Positions 45,340 to 54,097 of a stretch of 64,000 bases of DNA are shown here, one piece after another. The DNA comes from Arcticimaribacter sp965277835 (GTDB lineage: Bacteria > Bacteroidota > Bacteroidia > Flavobacteriales > Flavobacteriaceae). Every line of letters starts with the position of its first letter. Within the stretch, counting starts at the first letter, position 1. The notes below the pieces were generated by a model that was given only the letters and a program-made list of their open reading frames with translations, had not been told where the DNA came from and did no database searches. Location: positions 558,001-622,000 of the forward strand of contig OZ255841.1 of NCBI GenBank assembly GCA_965277835.1. The letters run 5' to 3'. The translations under genes were made by a program, and so were the position numbers.

Positions 45340-45936
45340 ATGGCATACGATAAATTTAATATACTAAAAAGCACAGCAGTCCCTTTACCAATTGAAAATG
45401 TAGATACTGACCAAATTATTCCAGCACGTTTTTTAAAAGCTATTGAGCGCGTTGGTTTTGGTGATAATTTATTTAGAGATTGGAGATATAATCAGGATAA
45501 TAGCCCAAAACAAGATTTTCCATTAAATGACTCGCGTTTTGGAGGAAAAATATTAGTAGGCGGTAAAAATTTTGGTTCTGGCTCTTCGCGAGAACATGCA
45601 GCTTGGGCTGTTTATGACTATGGCTTTAGGTGTGTAGTCTCAAGTTTTTTTGCAGATATTTTTAGAAATAATTGCCTCAATGTAGGCGTATTACCTGTAC
45701 AAGTTTCTGAAGATTTTTTGAAAGAAATATTTTTTGAAATTGAACAAAATCCAAAGGCTGAGTTAACTATTAATCTTCCTAAACAAAGTATTACTATAGA
45801 ATCTACTAGTTCTTCGGAGCAATTTGAAATTAATACGTATAAAAAAGATAATATGCTAAATGGTTTTGATGATATAGATTATCTTATGAATATCAAAACA
45901 CAAATTAGTAAGTTTGCCGAAAATACTCCTCTTTAG
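45340..45936 (+). CDS. leuD: 3-isopropylmalate dehydratase small subunit
   Basis: This 198-residue swivel-domain partner of LeuC has 'LPIENVDTDQIIPARFLKAIERVGFGDNLF' and 'ILVGGKNFGSGSSREHAAWAVYDYGFRCVVSSFFADIF'. These are the hallmarks of LeuD. Length is normal. The gene is followed after 18 bases by the second isopropylmalate-synthase-like gene. Confidence 0.97.
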   Translation: MAYDKFNILKSTAVPLPIENVDTDQIIPARFLKAIERVGFGDNLFRDWRYNQDNSPKQDFPLNDSRFGGKILVGGKNFGSGSSREHAAWAVYDYGFRCVVSSFFADIFRNNCLNVGVLPVQVSEDFLKEIFFEIEQNPKAELTINLPKQSITIESTSSSEQFEINTYKKDNMLNGFDDIDYLMNIKTQISKFAENTPL

Positions 45937-45954
45937 AAATTGAAATAACTTAAA

Positions 45955-47487
45955 TTGACAAAACTAAGAACGATTGAAATAATGGACACCACCTTGCGAG
46001 ATGGTGAACAAACTTCTGGAGTATCTTTTTCTTCTTCCGAAAAACTGAGTTTAGCAAAACTCTTTTTAAAAGAACTAAACGTTGATAGAATTGAAATTGC
46101 TTCTGCTCGGGTATCTAAAGGTGAGTTTGAAGCAGCAAAAAATATTACAGAATGGGCTAAAAGCCAAAATCTTCTTGAACGAATTGAAATTTTAACTTTT
46201 ATAGATCAAGGTGTTTCTATTCAATGGATGCTCGAAGTTGGCGCAAAAGTTCAAAATTTACTTACAAAAGGGTCTTTAAATCATCTTACCCACCAATTAA
46301 AAAAAACTCCTGAAAAACATTTCAGCGAAATTGAGGAAAATATAATCAATGCTAATAAACATGGAATAAAAACCAATGTATATTTAGAAGATTGGAGTAA
46401 TGGAATGCGTAATTCTAAAGATTATGTTTTTCAATTTTTAGATTTTTTATCTAAGCAATCTATTGAAAGAATCCTATTACCAGATACTTTAGGGATTTTA
46501 TCGCCAGATGAGACTTTTAATTATTTATCTGAAATTATTACTCGATACCCAAATTTACACTTTGATTTTCATGGACACAACGATTATGACTTAAGTGTAG
46601 CAAATGCTATGGAAGCAATAAAAGCAGGAGTACATGGCATTCATCTTACTATAAATGGTATGGGCGAACGAACAGGGAATACACCCTTAGCAAGTCTAAT
46701 AGCCGTAATAAATGATTTTATCCCTGAGGTAAATATTAATATTAACGAAAGCTCATTATATAAGGTTAGTCTATTAGTAGCTACTTTTACAGGGTTTAGA
46801 ATTCCTGTAAACAAACCAATTGTTGGAGCAAATGCCTTTACGCAAACTGCTGGAATACACGCAGATGGAGATAATAAAAACAATTTATACTTTAATAATT
46901 TATTGCCCGAAAGATTTGGACGAAAACGAAAGTATGCCCTTGGCAAAACTTCGGGTAAAGCAAATATTAAAAAGAACCTAGATGATTTAGGTTTAGCGCT
47001 TAGCGAAAATGATTTGAAAAAGGTTACTCAACGTGTTATTGAGTTAGGCGATAAAAAAGAACAAGTAACTGCCCAAGACTTACCTTATATTATTTCGGAT
47101 GTTTTAGATACTGCTGATAACACAAAAAAAGTATATGTAAAGTCTTATGTGTTAACTCACTCCAAAGGATTAAAACCATCGACAACGGTTTCTTTAGAGA
47201 TAGATAACAAAACGTATGAAGATAGTGCAAGTGGCGATGGGCAATACGATGCTTTTATAAATGCTATTCGAAAAATTTATGCACATAGAACTATAGCAGT
47301 TCCAGAATTAATAGACTATGCAGTACATATACCACCTGGAAGTACTTCCGATGCGCTTTGTGAAACTACTATTACTTGGAAGCAAAAAAATAAAGACTTT
47401 ATTACTCGTGGGTTAGATTCAGACCAAACTGTTTCTGCTATAAAAGCCACAGAGAAAATGCTTAATATTATAGAAACACAAAATTGA
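45955..47487 (+). CDS. second IPMS-family synthase with regulatory domain (possible citramalate synthase)
   Basis: This 510-residue protein has the full two-domain form. The N-terminal HMGL barrel carries 'IEIMDTTLRDGEQTSG', 'DFHGHNDYDLSVANAMEAI' and 'GANAFTQTAGIHADGD'. The C-terminal LeuA_dimer domain covers about 392-510. The start is a TTG at 45955; an internal ATG would cut the first strand of the barrel. It differs clearly from LeuA upstream, and active-site segments vary ('IEIASARVSKGE' where LeuA has 'LEAGFPVSSPGD'). Citramalate synthase (isoleucine route) or a regulated IPMS are both possible. Its place between leuD and leuB fits either, because LeuCD and LeuB can process both products. 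Confidence 0.82.
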   Translation: MTKLRTIEIMDTTLRDGEQTSGVSFSSSEKLSLAKLFLKELNVDRIEIASARVSKGEFEAAKNITEWAKSQNLLERIEILTFIDQGVSIQWMLEVGAKVQNLLTKGSLNHLTHQLKKTPEKHFSEIEENIINANKHGIKTNVYLEDWSNGMRNSKDYVFQFLDFLSKQSIERILLPDTLGILSPDETFNYLSEIITRYPNLHFDFHGHNDYDLSVANAMEAIKAGVHGIHLTINGMGERTGNTPLASLIAVINDFIPEVNININESSLYKVSLLVATFTGFRIPVNKPIVGANAFTQTAGIHADGDNKNNLYFNNLLPERFGRKRKYALGKTSGKANIKKNLDDLGLALSENDLKKVTQRVIELGDKKEQVTAQDLPYIISDVLDTADNTKKVYVKSYVLTHSKGLKPSTTVSLEIDNKTYEDSASGDGQYDAFINAIRKIYAHRTIAVPELIDYAVHIPPGSTSDALCETTITWKQKNKDFITRGLDSDQTVSAIKATEKMLNIIETQN

Positions 47488-47508
47488 AAACTCTTTAAAT
47501 TTAACTTG

Positions 47509-48573
47509 ATGAAATTAAATATTGCCCTTCTAGCGGGAGATGGTATTGGTCCCGAAATAATTAACGAAGCTGTAAAAGTGTCAAATGCCATTGCACAAAA
47601 ATTTAACCACGAAATTAATTGGATTCCAGCGCTTACTGGTGCTGCTGCGATTGAAACTGTTGGAGAACCATACCCAGACGAAACCCATGAAGTTTGCCTA
47701 AATGCCGATGCCATTTTATTTGGCGCAATTGGACATCCACGCTTTGATAATGATCCTTCTGCTAAGGTTCGTCCCGAACAAGGTTTATTAAAAATGCGTC
47801 AAAAACTTGGACTATTTGCTAATGTACGTCCAACCTTTACTTTTCCATCTTTGTTAGATAAATCTCCTTTAAAGAAAGAGCGTATAGAAGGAACAGATTT
47901 AGTATTTCTTAGAGAATTAACAGGAGGGATTTATTTTGGCGAACGCGGAAGAAAAGATAACGGTAATACTGCCTTTGACACCTGTACTTATACACGCGAA
48001 GAAATAACTCGTCTTGCAAAAAAAGGTTTTGAGCTGGCGATGACACGCTCAAAAAAACTCTGCTGCGTAGATAAAGCTAATGTTCTTGAGAGTTCGCGCT
48101 TATGGAGGGAAACTGTACAAGCAATGGAAAAAGATTACCCAGAAGTAGAAGTAAGCTATGAGTTTGTAGATGCTGTTGCGATGCGTTTGGTACAATGGCC
48201 TAATAGTTATGATGTGTTAATTACCGAAAATTTATTTGGTGATATACTAACAGACGAAGCCTCTGTTATATCTGGGTCAATGGGTTTAATGCCTTCTGCT
48301 TCTATAGGAGATAAGAATGCTTTATATGAACCTATACATGGTTCATTCCCTCAAGCTACAGGGCTTAATATAGCAAACCCACTAGCAACTATATTGTCAG
48401 TAGCTATGATGTTTGAAATGAGCTTTAACCTATATGAAGAGGCTGCTTTAATTCGTGATGTGGTCAACAAATCTTTAAAAGAAGGTGTTGTAACAGAAGA
48501 TATTGCTGATGGAGGAAAGTCATACAAAACTTCGGAAGTAGGAGATTATCTTGTCGCTGCTATTTCAGAATAA
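47509..48573 (+). CDS. leuB: 3-isopropylmalate dehydrogenase
   Basis: This 354-residue NAD-dependent beta-decarboxylating dehydrogenase has 'LNIALLAGDGIGPEII', 'LRELTGGIYFGERG', 'CCVDKANVLESSRLWRETV', 'LITENLFGDILTDEASVISGSMGLMPSASIG' and 'YEPIHGSFPQATGLNIANPLATILS'. These are all LeuB signatures. The ATG at 47509 is used; a TTG three bases earlier would add only one Met. It ends the leucine operon. The 60 bases between its stop and the duplicated S41 region contain no clear hairpin. Confidence 0.96.
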   Translation: MKLNIALLAGDGIGPEIINEAVKVSNAIAQKFNHEINWIPALTGAAAIETVGEPYPDETHEVCLNADAILFGAIGHPRFDNDPSAKVRPEQGLLKMRQKLGLFANVRPTFTFPSLLDKSPLKKERIEGTDLVFLRELTGGIYFGERGRKDNGNTAFDTCTYTREEITRLAKKGFELAMTRSKKLCCVDKANVLESSRLWRETVQAMEKDYPEVEVSYEFVDAVAMRLVQWPNSYDVLITENLFGDILTDEASVISGSMGLMPSASIGDKNALYEPIHGSFPQATGLNIANPLATILSVAMMFEMSFNLYEEAALIRDVVNKSLKEGVVTEDIADGGKSYKTSEVGDYLVAAISE

Positions 48574-48719
48574 GCAAAATTTATTATATTAAAAACTACT
48601 TATTTTCAATATTTTTTTGTGTATAAATGTGTGTTTTTTATAAGAAATATTTATATTGTCGTATAAAATCATTGTATTTAATATAACAGGGTATTAAGTT
48701 TAATTAAAAATTATAAAAA

Positions 48720-50015
48720 ATGATCTCAAGAATTCTAAAAGGTATTGTAGTATTACTGGTAATAAGTATATCGCTAAATTCTTGTAGCAAAGATACTACT
48801 ACGACAACGACTCCTCCAACAACAACAACCCCACCTACTACACCTACTCCTACTCCTACTCCTACTCCTACACCTACTACACCTACTACACCTACTACTC
48901 CTGCTACCCCAACTGTTGCTACTACCGAACAACAGAAAATATTTCAAGAATATTGGGATGTTCTTGATAAATATTACGCATTATTTCATCGAAAAAAAAT
49001 TGACTGGCAAGATGTATACGATACCTATTACCCTCTAATAACGGCTACTACTACCGATGATGAATTATTTGACCATTTTCGTAAAATAATGGCTAACGTA
49101 ATTCGTGATGGACATAGCAAGGTAATTCTTAGTGGAACTAATGGTTCGGATGTAGCCGATTTTACGCCAAATATCAATCAAAATATTGAAAAGACAGTAA
49201 GGTTTACTTATTCAGGCGATGGAACGGTTAAAGTAGATGCCAAGTCTGCTGCACTAAATAGTCCATACATGTTCTATGGTTCTTTAACACAAGATCCAGA
49301 TATCGGATATATTAGATCTTTATCTTTTGAACCAGAAAAAGACGGAGATAGCGAATTTAATGTTTTTAAAGATCAGATAGATCAAGCATTAGAAGCACTT
49401 AAAGATAAAAAAGGAATAATTATAGATGTAAGAGAAAATGGTGGAGGTCAAATACCACTTGCATCTTATTTTGCAGGTAGATTTTTTGATCTTGATAATA
49501 TACAATTATTTAGAAGTCGTTATAAGGTAAAAACAGGTAGTACAGAGGCTTCTTTAAGCGACTGGGTTACTCCTGCTACTCCCTTTGACGGTCACCCTGA
49601 CACTAGGTCAACAGATGACGGTTTTGTTTCTCCAACAAATTCTGATAAAGAGATATTCTCAAAGTCTGGCACATTTCAATTTACCAAAAAAGTAGCTGTT
49701 TTAACATCAAAAAATACTGCTAGTGCAGCAGAGTATTTTACTGCTGGAATGATGACACAACCGCATGTTAAAATTATTGGAAATACAACTTTTGGTATTT
49801 TTTCTGGGGTACAATCTTTATTATTAAATAATGGAAATAAAAGATGGAGAGTAAACCTTTCTGGGCATGATGTAGAATTACGTTCTGGAAGTGGTTTTCA
49901 GTCATTTGAAGGTATAGGAATTACACCTGACCAAATTTTGCTTCCAACAGATGCCGATGTAGCTGCCTTGAAAGATGTTCATTTTGCTGCTGCTGCTGCT
50001 TATATAAATAATTAG
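48720..50015 (+). CDS. S41-family peptidase-like lipoprotein, copy 1
   Basis: This 431-residue protein has a lipoprotein signal (lipobox LNSC, Cys22), then a Thr/Pro linker of about 44 residues (26-69). A cap segment follows, then a C-terminal-processing-protease-like domain. The serine segment 'LTSKNTASAAEYFTAG' (Ser335) is conserved, as are 'GIIIDVRENGGGQ' and an N-terminal 'RDGHSKV' (His132). The Lys found after TFG in CtpA-type enzymes is Ile here (TTFGIFSG). A tricorn-like Ser/His mechanism or loss of activity is therefore possible. It would be anchored outside the cytoplasmic or outer membrane. A near-identical paralogue follows. Confidence 0.85.
   Translation: MISRILKGIVVLLVISISLNSCSKDTTTTTTPPTTTTPPTTPTPTPTPTPTPTTPTTPTTPATPTVATTEQQKIFQEYWDVLDKYYALFHRKKIDWQDVYDTYYPLITATTTDDELFDHFRKIMANVIRDGHSKVILSGTNGSDVADFTPNINQNIEKTVRFTYSGDGTVKVDAKSAALNSPYMFYGSLTQDPDIGYIRSLSFEPEKDGDSEFNVFKDQIDQALEALKDKKGIIIDVRENGGGQIPLASYFAGRFFDLDNIQLFRSRYKVKTGSTEASLSDWVTPATPFDGHPDTRSTDDGFVSPTNSDKEIFSKSGTFQFTKKVAVLTSKNTASAAEYFTAGMMTQPHVKIIGNTTFGIFSGVQSLLLNNGNKRWRVNLSGHDVELRSGSGFQSFEGIGITPDQILLPTDADVAALKDVHFAAAAAYINN
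48831..48902 (+). repeat. in-frame CCTACT/CCTACA microsatellite in the linker
   Basis: Tandem six-base CCTACT units, then CCTACTACA units, encode Thr-Pro repeats. Slippage in multiples of six or nine would change linker length without shifting frame. The second S41 copy has a different, less regular linker. Confidence 0.75.
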
Positions 50016-50039
50016 TGTAAAATATGTATAATAATATTT

Positions 50040-50047
50040 TATTTTTG
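50040..50047 (+). promoter_or_regulatory. duplicated -7 box between the S41 copies
   Basis: TATTTTTG, the counterpart of the M23 -7 box at 51524-51531. After the duplication it lies upstream of the truncated M23 relic and of S41 copy 2, so it could now drive that gene. Confidence 0.38.
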
Positions 50048-50077
50048 AGCTTAATATAAATAGTACCCTTTAAGTTC

Positions 50078-50149
50078 ATGACCAATAATAAAATAATTCA
50101 TTTTTGGCTCTTTCTACTATTCTTTGGATATAAGTATATTTTTTTATAA
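50078..50149 (+). pseudogene. truncated 5' relic of the M23 peptidase gene
   Basis: The first 55 bases (50078-50132) are identical to the start of the M23 gene (51565-51619), after which the sequence jumps to S41 upstream DNA. The frame continues for 23 residues (MTNNKIIHFWLFLLFFGY, then KYIFL) and stops at 50147-50149. It encodes only a signal-peptide-like hydrophobic stub. It marks the duplication junction. Confidence 0.88.
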
Positions 50150-50222
50150 GAAATATTTATATTGTTATATTAAATAGTCATTTTTAATAAAAGGTGTTAG
50201 ATTTAATTAAAAATTATAAAAA

Positions 50223-51500
50223 ATGATTTCAAGAATTCTAAAAGGTGTTATAGTATTACTAGTAATAAGTATATCGCTAAATTCTTGTAGCAAAGATACG
50301 ACGACCCCTACTACTCCAACAACAGGAACCCCAACTGTTCCTACTACCCCTGCTACTCCAACAACAGTAACCCCAACTGTTCCTGCTACCCCGACTATTA
50401 CTACTACCGAGCAACAGAAAGTATTTCAAGAATATTGGGATACTTTTGATCAATATTACGCATTATTTCATCGAAAAAAAATTGACTGGCAAGATGTATA
50501 CGATACCTATTACCCTCTAATAACGGCTACTACTACCGATGAAAAATTATTTGAACATTTTGGTGAAATAATGGCTAACGTAATTAGTGATGGACATAGC
50601 AGTGTAATTTGGAGTGTAAATAATACTACTTCGATGGTTGCTGGTTTTACGCCAAATGCCAATCAAAATATTCAAAAGACAGTAAGGTTTACTTATTCAG
50701 GCGATGGAACAGTTAGTGTAGACCCCAAGTCTGCTGCACTAAATAGTCCATACATATTCTATGGTACTTTAACACAAAATCCAGATATCGGATATATTAG
50801 ATCTTTATCTTTTGAACCAAAAAAAGAAGAAAATAGCGAACGTGTCCTTTTTAAAGCTCAGGTAGATCAAGCATTAGAAGCACTTAAAGATAAAAAAGGA
50901 ATAGTTATAGATGTAAGAGAAAATGATGGAGGTCAATTGGAATTCGCATCTTATTTTGCAGGTAGATTTTTTGCCCTTGATAATATGCAATTATTTAGAA
51001 GTCGTTATAAGTTAAAAACAGGTAGTACAGAGGCTTCTTTAAGCGACTGGGTTACTATTGCTACTCCCTTTCGCGGTCACCCTGATACTAGGTCGCAAGA
51101 TGGCGGTTTTGTTGCTCCAACAGATGCTGAGGAAGAGATGTTTTTAAAGTCTGGCACATTTCAATTTACCAAAAAAGTAGCTGTTTTAACATCAAAAAAT
51201 ACTGCTAGTGCAGCAGAGTTTTTTACTGCTGCAATGATGACACAACCGCATGTTAAAACTATTGGAAATGCAACTTATGGTGTTTTTTCTGGGGTAGAAT
51301 ATTTAATACTAAATAATGGAAATAAAAGATGGAAAATAAACCTTTCTGGGCATGATGTAGAATTACGATCTGGAAATGGTTTTCAGTCATTTGAAGGTAT
51401 AGGAATTACACCTGACCAAATTTTGCTTCCAACAGATGCCGATGTAGCTGCCTTCAAAGATGTCCATTTTGCTGCTGCTGCTACTTATATAAATAATTAG
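50223..51500 (+). CDS. S41-family peptidase-like lipoprotein, copy 2
   Basis: This 425-residue paralogue of the preceding protein has the same lipobox (LNSC, Cys22), a different Thr/Pro/Val linker (about 26-62), 'SDGHSSV' with His, and 'LTSKNTASAAEFFTAA' with Ser. The loop 'DVRENDGGQ' has Asp where copy 1 keeps Gly. The position of the CtpA Lys is Val (ATYGVFSG). Differences cluster in the linker, around 'SVNNTTSMVAGF' and in the loops before the serine. Both proteins end with the same AAAxYINN. It is probably a diverging duplicate with an altered cleavage or binding surface. Confidence 0.85.
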   Translation: MISRILKGVIVLLVISISLNSCSKDTTTPTTPTTGTPTVPTTPATPTTVTPTVPATPTITTTEQQKVFQEYWDTFDQYYALFHRKKIDWQDVYDTYYPLITATTTDEKLFEHFGEIMANVISDGHSSVIWSVNNTTSMVAGFTPNANQNIQKTVRFTYSGDGTVSVDPKSAALNSPYIFYGTLTQNPDIGYIRSLSFEPKKEENSERVLFKAQVDQALEALKDKKGIVIDVRENDGGQLEFASYFAGRFFALDNMQLFRSRYKLKTGSTEASLSDWVTIATPFRGHPDTRSQDGGFVAPTDAEEEMFLKSGTFQFTKKVAVLTSKNTASAAEFFTAAMMTQPHVKTIGNATYGVFSGVEYLILNNGNKRWKINLSGHDVELRSGNGFQSFEGIGITPDQILLPTDADVAAFKDVHFAAAATYINN

Positions 51501-51523
51501 TATAAAAATGTATAATAATATTT

Positions 51524-51531
51524 TATTTTTG
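51524..51531 (+). promoter_or_regulatory. -7 box for the M23 peptidase gene
   Basis: TATTTTTG, a full TAnnTTTG match 33 bases upstream of the ATG at 51565. It is present in both duplication copies. Confidence 0.4.
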
Positions 51532-51564
51532 AACTTAATATAAATAATAGTACCCTTTAAGTTC

Positions 51565-53262
51565 ATGACCAATAATAAAATAATTCATTTTTGGCTCTTT
51601 CTACTATTCTTTGGATATAGCATAAAGGCGCAAGAAATAACTCCTCCACTTGACATTCCTCTATTGTTATCTGGTAATTTTGGGGAATTTCGCCAAACCC
51701 ATTTTCATTTGGGTTTAGATATTAAAACTCAAGGAAAAGAAGGATTTCCAGTTAAAAGTATTTTGGCAGGCAGTATACGTAGAATTAGAGTAGCAACAAC
51801 AGGCTATGGAAAAGTACTTTACATTAGCCACTTAAATGGCACTACTTCCGTTTATGCACACCTACAAAAATTCTCTGATAAAATTGAAAAGATAGTCAAA
51901 GGTTATCAATATGAGGAACAACGGTTTTTAATTCAAAAACACTTTAAAGTAGGTGAAATATCTATCGATAAAGGCGAAGTTATTGGTTATTCTGGTAACA
52001 CGGGAGGGTCATTTGGACCACACCTACATTTCGAAATCCGTAACACCTCAACCCAAACACCTTTAAACCCTTTACGTTTAGACTTAGATATTCAAGACAC
52101 TCGACCTCCTTCTATCCAATCGCTTTATGGTTATGATATAAATCCACTTACAAAAATTAAGAAAAAAGAGATTCTATTAATTAAAAAGAATGATAGCGTA
52201 TATACAACACCTATATTAAATTGGTCAGGAGAAAAAGGAATTGGAGTTAGAGTGTTTGATAGGCAAGATTCAAGTTATAATAAGAATGGAGTATATCATG
52301 CGTCAATAAAATTAAATGGCAAAGAAGTAATTAGTTATACTTTTGATCAAGTAAAATTTAGAGACGGAAACTTTATTAATACTTTAATTGACTATGAAAC
52401 TTATGAATTAGAAGGTTTTAGAATTCAAAAACTATTTAAAGATTTACCCTTTGAATTTAGTTTTCTATCAAAAGAATCTCCGAACGGAATTATGAATTTT
52501 GAAGCAGGAAAATCGTATCAAATCGAAATTATATTAGAAGATTTTCATGGAAATAGAACTTATGTCGAAAGTTATGTTAATGGAATAGAAGCCGTAGATA
52601 GTACAAAAAGAAGCAGCGAGGAAATTTCATTTCTAAGCCCTAAAGATGAACATCACTTTAAATTTGATAATCGAGAAGTATATCTTCCTAAAGATACTTT
52701 CTTTGAGCCTGCTGAGCTTTCTGTTACGGCTACTCCTGATAGTCTTTCCATAGTATCAATGGGGTATACACTACGCAACCCTTTTCATATAAAATTTGAG
52801 GCTCCACCACCCCCTACCGATTCTATTCAACCCTATCCTTGGAGTATTGCACGGGTTAATAAAAATGAAGAATTAGAATATGTTAGCACCGAGTATAAAG
52901 ATGATGTGTTAATCACAAAAGACGGCACACCAGGAACCTATTTGCTAGTAAAAGACAGTCTTGCCCCAAAAATCACCCCTTTAAATTTTGAGCAAAAGCA
53001 ATGGCTAAGTAATTATTCTTATTTAAAAATTAAAGTTGAAGATGACTTCTCAGGAATTAAAGAGTATAAAGGTACTATTAATAATCAATGGATACTTTTA
53101 GAACACGAGCCAAAAGATAATATGCTCTTTTATTCATTTAATGATATTAATTTTGATAAATTTCAGCTAGATTTTAAGCTAGAAGTAGAAGATATGCAGG
53201 GTAACTCTAGTGTTTTTGAAGCCACTATATTTCGGAAACCAAAGTCAACTCAAAAACAATAA
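51565..53262 (+). CDS. M23-family metallopeptidase, exported
   Basis: This 565-residue protein has a signal peptide (first 22 residues, ending KAQ). The LytM-type M23 domain follows (residues about 35-170) with zinc ligands in 'HFHLGLD' (His48, Asp52) and 'GPHLHFEIR' (near 152). 'YGKVLYISHLNGTTSVYAHL' completes it. The remaining 400 residues are beta-rich and may form Ig-like modules. M23 enzymes cut peptidoglycan cross-links; some are non-catalytic regulators, but here the ligands are intact. Its first 55 bases are duplicated upstream as a relic. Confidence 0.88.
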   Translation: MTNNKIIHFWLFLLFFGYSIKAQEITPPLDIPLLLSGNFGEFRQTHFHLGLDIKTQGKEGFPVKSILAGSIRRIRVATTGYGKVLYISHLNGTTSVYAHLQKFSDKIEKIVKGYQYEEQRFLIQKHFKVGEISIDKGEVIGYSGNTGGSFGPHLHFEIRNTSTQTPLNPLRLDLDIQDTRPPSIQSLYGYDINPLTKIKKKEILLIKKNDSVYTTPILNWSGEKGIGVRVFDRQDSSYNKNGVYHASIKLNGKEVISYTFDQVKFRDGNFINTLIDYETYELEGFRIQKLFKDLPFEFSFLSKESPNGIMNFEAGKSYQIEIILEDFHGNRTYVESYVNGIEAVDSTKRSSEEISFLSPKDEHHFKFDNREVYLPKDTFFEPAELSVTATPDSLSIVSMGYTLRNPFHIKFEAPPPPTDSIQPYPWSIARVNKNEELEYVSTEYKDDVLITKDGTPGTYLLVKDSLAPKITPLNFEQKQWLSNYSYLKIKVEDDFSGIKEYKGTINNQWILLEHEPKDNMLFYSFNDINFDKFQLDFKLEVEDMQGNSSVFEATIFRKPKSTQKQ

Positions 53263-53289
53263 TTACTATTTAGCTACTATTATAAAAAG

Positions 53290-53970
53290 TTAATCCAAAC
53301 GAATAACTCCTATAATAATTGCAATACCTGTTATTTCCGATTTTGGTACATCAAAAGGAGGGTATTTATCATTATCCGAAACCATTTTGAGTATTTCGCC
53401 TTCTGAAGCATGTATGCGTTTAATCATAGTTCCTTGCTCTTTAGTAGCAATAAAATGCGCTTTATTCCATTGTATAAATTGACTTTCATTTATAATAGCA
53501 CAAGCAATAATATCTCCGCTACTATATTTAGGATACATTGAATCACCTCTTACCTCTATCATAAAATCCACTTTAGAATGTTTAAACATCGGTACAACAT
53601 AATACTCTTTTACATCTTCTTCTTTTATAATAAATGCTTCATTACCAAACCTTGCAATAGCGGTTTGATGTACGAGAGGAATTTTAGCTTCTTTTGTTTC
53701 ATCAACGATATTGAACCCTAGGCGTTTATATGCGGCTTGTTTCTCCATTAAATATTCTACAGGTGCCGCAGAAATTACTGTACTTTCATCATCAATCAAG
53801 TCAAAAATAGAAACATCTAATGATTTTGCAATATTTTGCAACTTTGATAAAGGAATATCTGTTTCTCCGTTCTCATAAGCAACAAAACTTCTCTTTTTAA
53901 TGCCAGAAAGTGCAACTAAATCGTCTTGACTTAAGTTTTTAGATTTTCTTATTTCTTTGATTTTTAACAT
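53290..53970 (-). CDS. XRE-type HTH repressor with S24 (LexA/CI-like) domain
   Basis: This 226-residue regulator has an N-terminal HTH_XRE (KEIRKSKNLSQDDLVALSGIKKRSFVAYENGE, residues about 4-36). The C-terminal S24 fold carries Ser144 (RGDSMYP) and Lys184 (MIKRI) in the catalytic positions. I see no Ala-Gly or Cys-Gly cleavage site before the serine, so RecA-stimulated self-cleavage is uncertain. It faces the small genes at 54098 and 54289 in a CI/Cro-like divergent layout, which suggests a relic or small regulatory module rather than a full prophage. Confidence 0.85.
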   Translation of the reverse strand: MLKIKEIRKSKNLSQDDLVALSGIKKRSFVAYENGETDIPLSKLQNIAKSLDVSIFDLIDDESTVISAAPVEYLMEKQAAYKRLGFNIVDETKEAKIPLVHQTAIARFGNEAFIIKEEDVKEYYVVPMFKHSKVDFMIEVRGDSMYPKYSSGDIIACAIINESQFIQWNKAHFIATKEQGTMIKRIHASEGEILKMVSDNDKYPPFDVPKSEITGIAIIIGVIRLD

Positions 53971-53995
53971 TTTATGATAACTTTAATGTAAATGA

Positions 53996-54030
53996 TGCAA
54001 AATATTGCTTTATATGCGCTATATTGCATT
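53996..54030. promoter_or_regulatory. candidate operator region of the S24 repressor
   Basis: TGCAAAATATTGC (53996-54008) is partly palindromic (GCAA/TTGC arms). A second ATATTGC lies at 54021-54027, 19 bases after the first at 54002-54008, about two helical turns. They sit between the divergent start codons. Confidence 0.35.
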
Positions 54031-54064
54031 AATTATGTGTGTTTGTGTAATTCATGTGAAAACA

Positions 54065-54094
54065 AATACAAAGTAATACAAATTAATACAAATA
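54065..54094 (+). repeat. three AATACAAA repeats phased at 10 bp
   Basis: AATACAAA occurs at 54065-54072, 54075-54082 and 54085-54092, exactly one helical turn apart. The last copy ends five bases before the ATG at 54098. All copies face the same side of the DNA, so a multimeric regulator site or an unstructured ribosome landing site is possible. Confidence 0.75.
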
Positions 54095-54097
54095 ACA

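Larger units (their letters stand above)
48634..50132 (+). repeat. tandem duplication unit, copy 1
   Basis: About 1.5 kb homologous to 50140-51619. It contains the upstream region and gene of the first S41 lipoprotein, a copy of the M23 gene promoter region, and the first 55 bp of the M23 gene (50078-50132). The unit boundary falls near a TATAA in both places. Confidence 0.85.
50140..51619 (+). repeat. tandem duplication unit, copy 2
   Basis: Homologous to 48634-50132. Its end runs into the genuine M23 peptidase gene, showing that the duplicated block originally ended 55 bp inside that gene. Confidence 0.85.

Noticed and set aside
48831..48902. CRISPR-like array
   Set aside because: The repeats are six to nine bases without spacers and lie inside a coding frame as a Thr-Pro linker.
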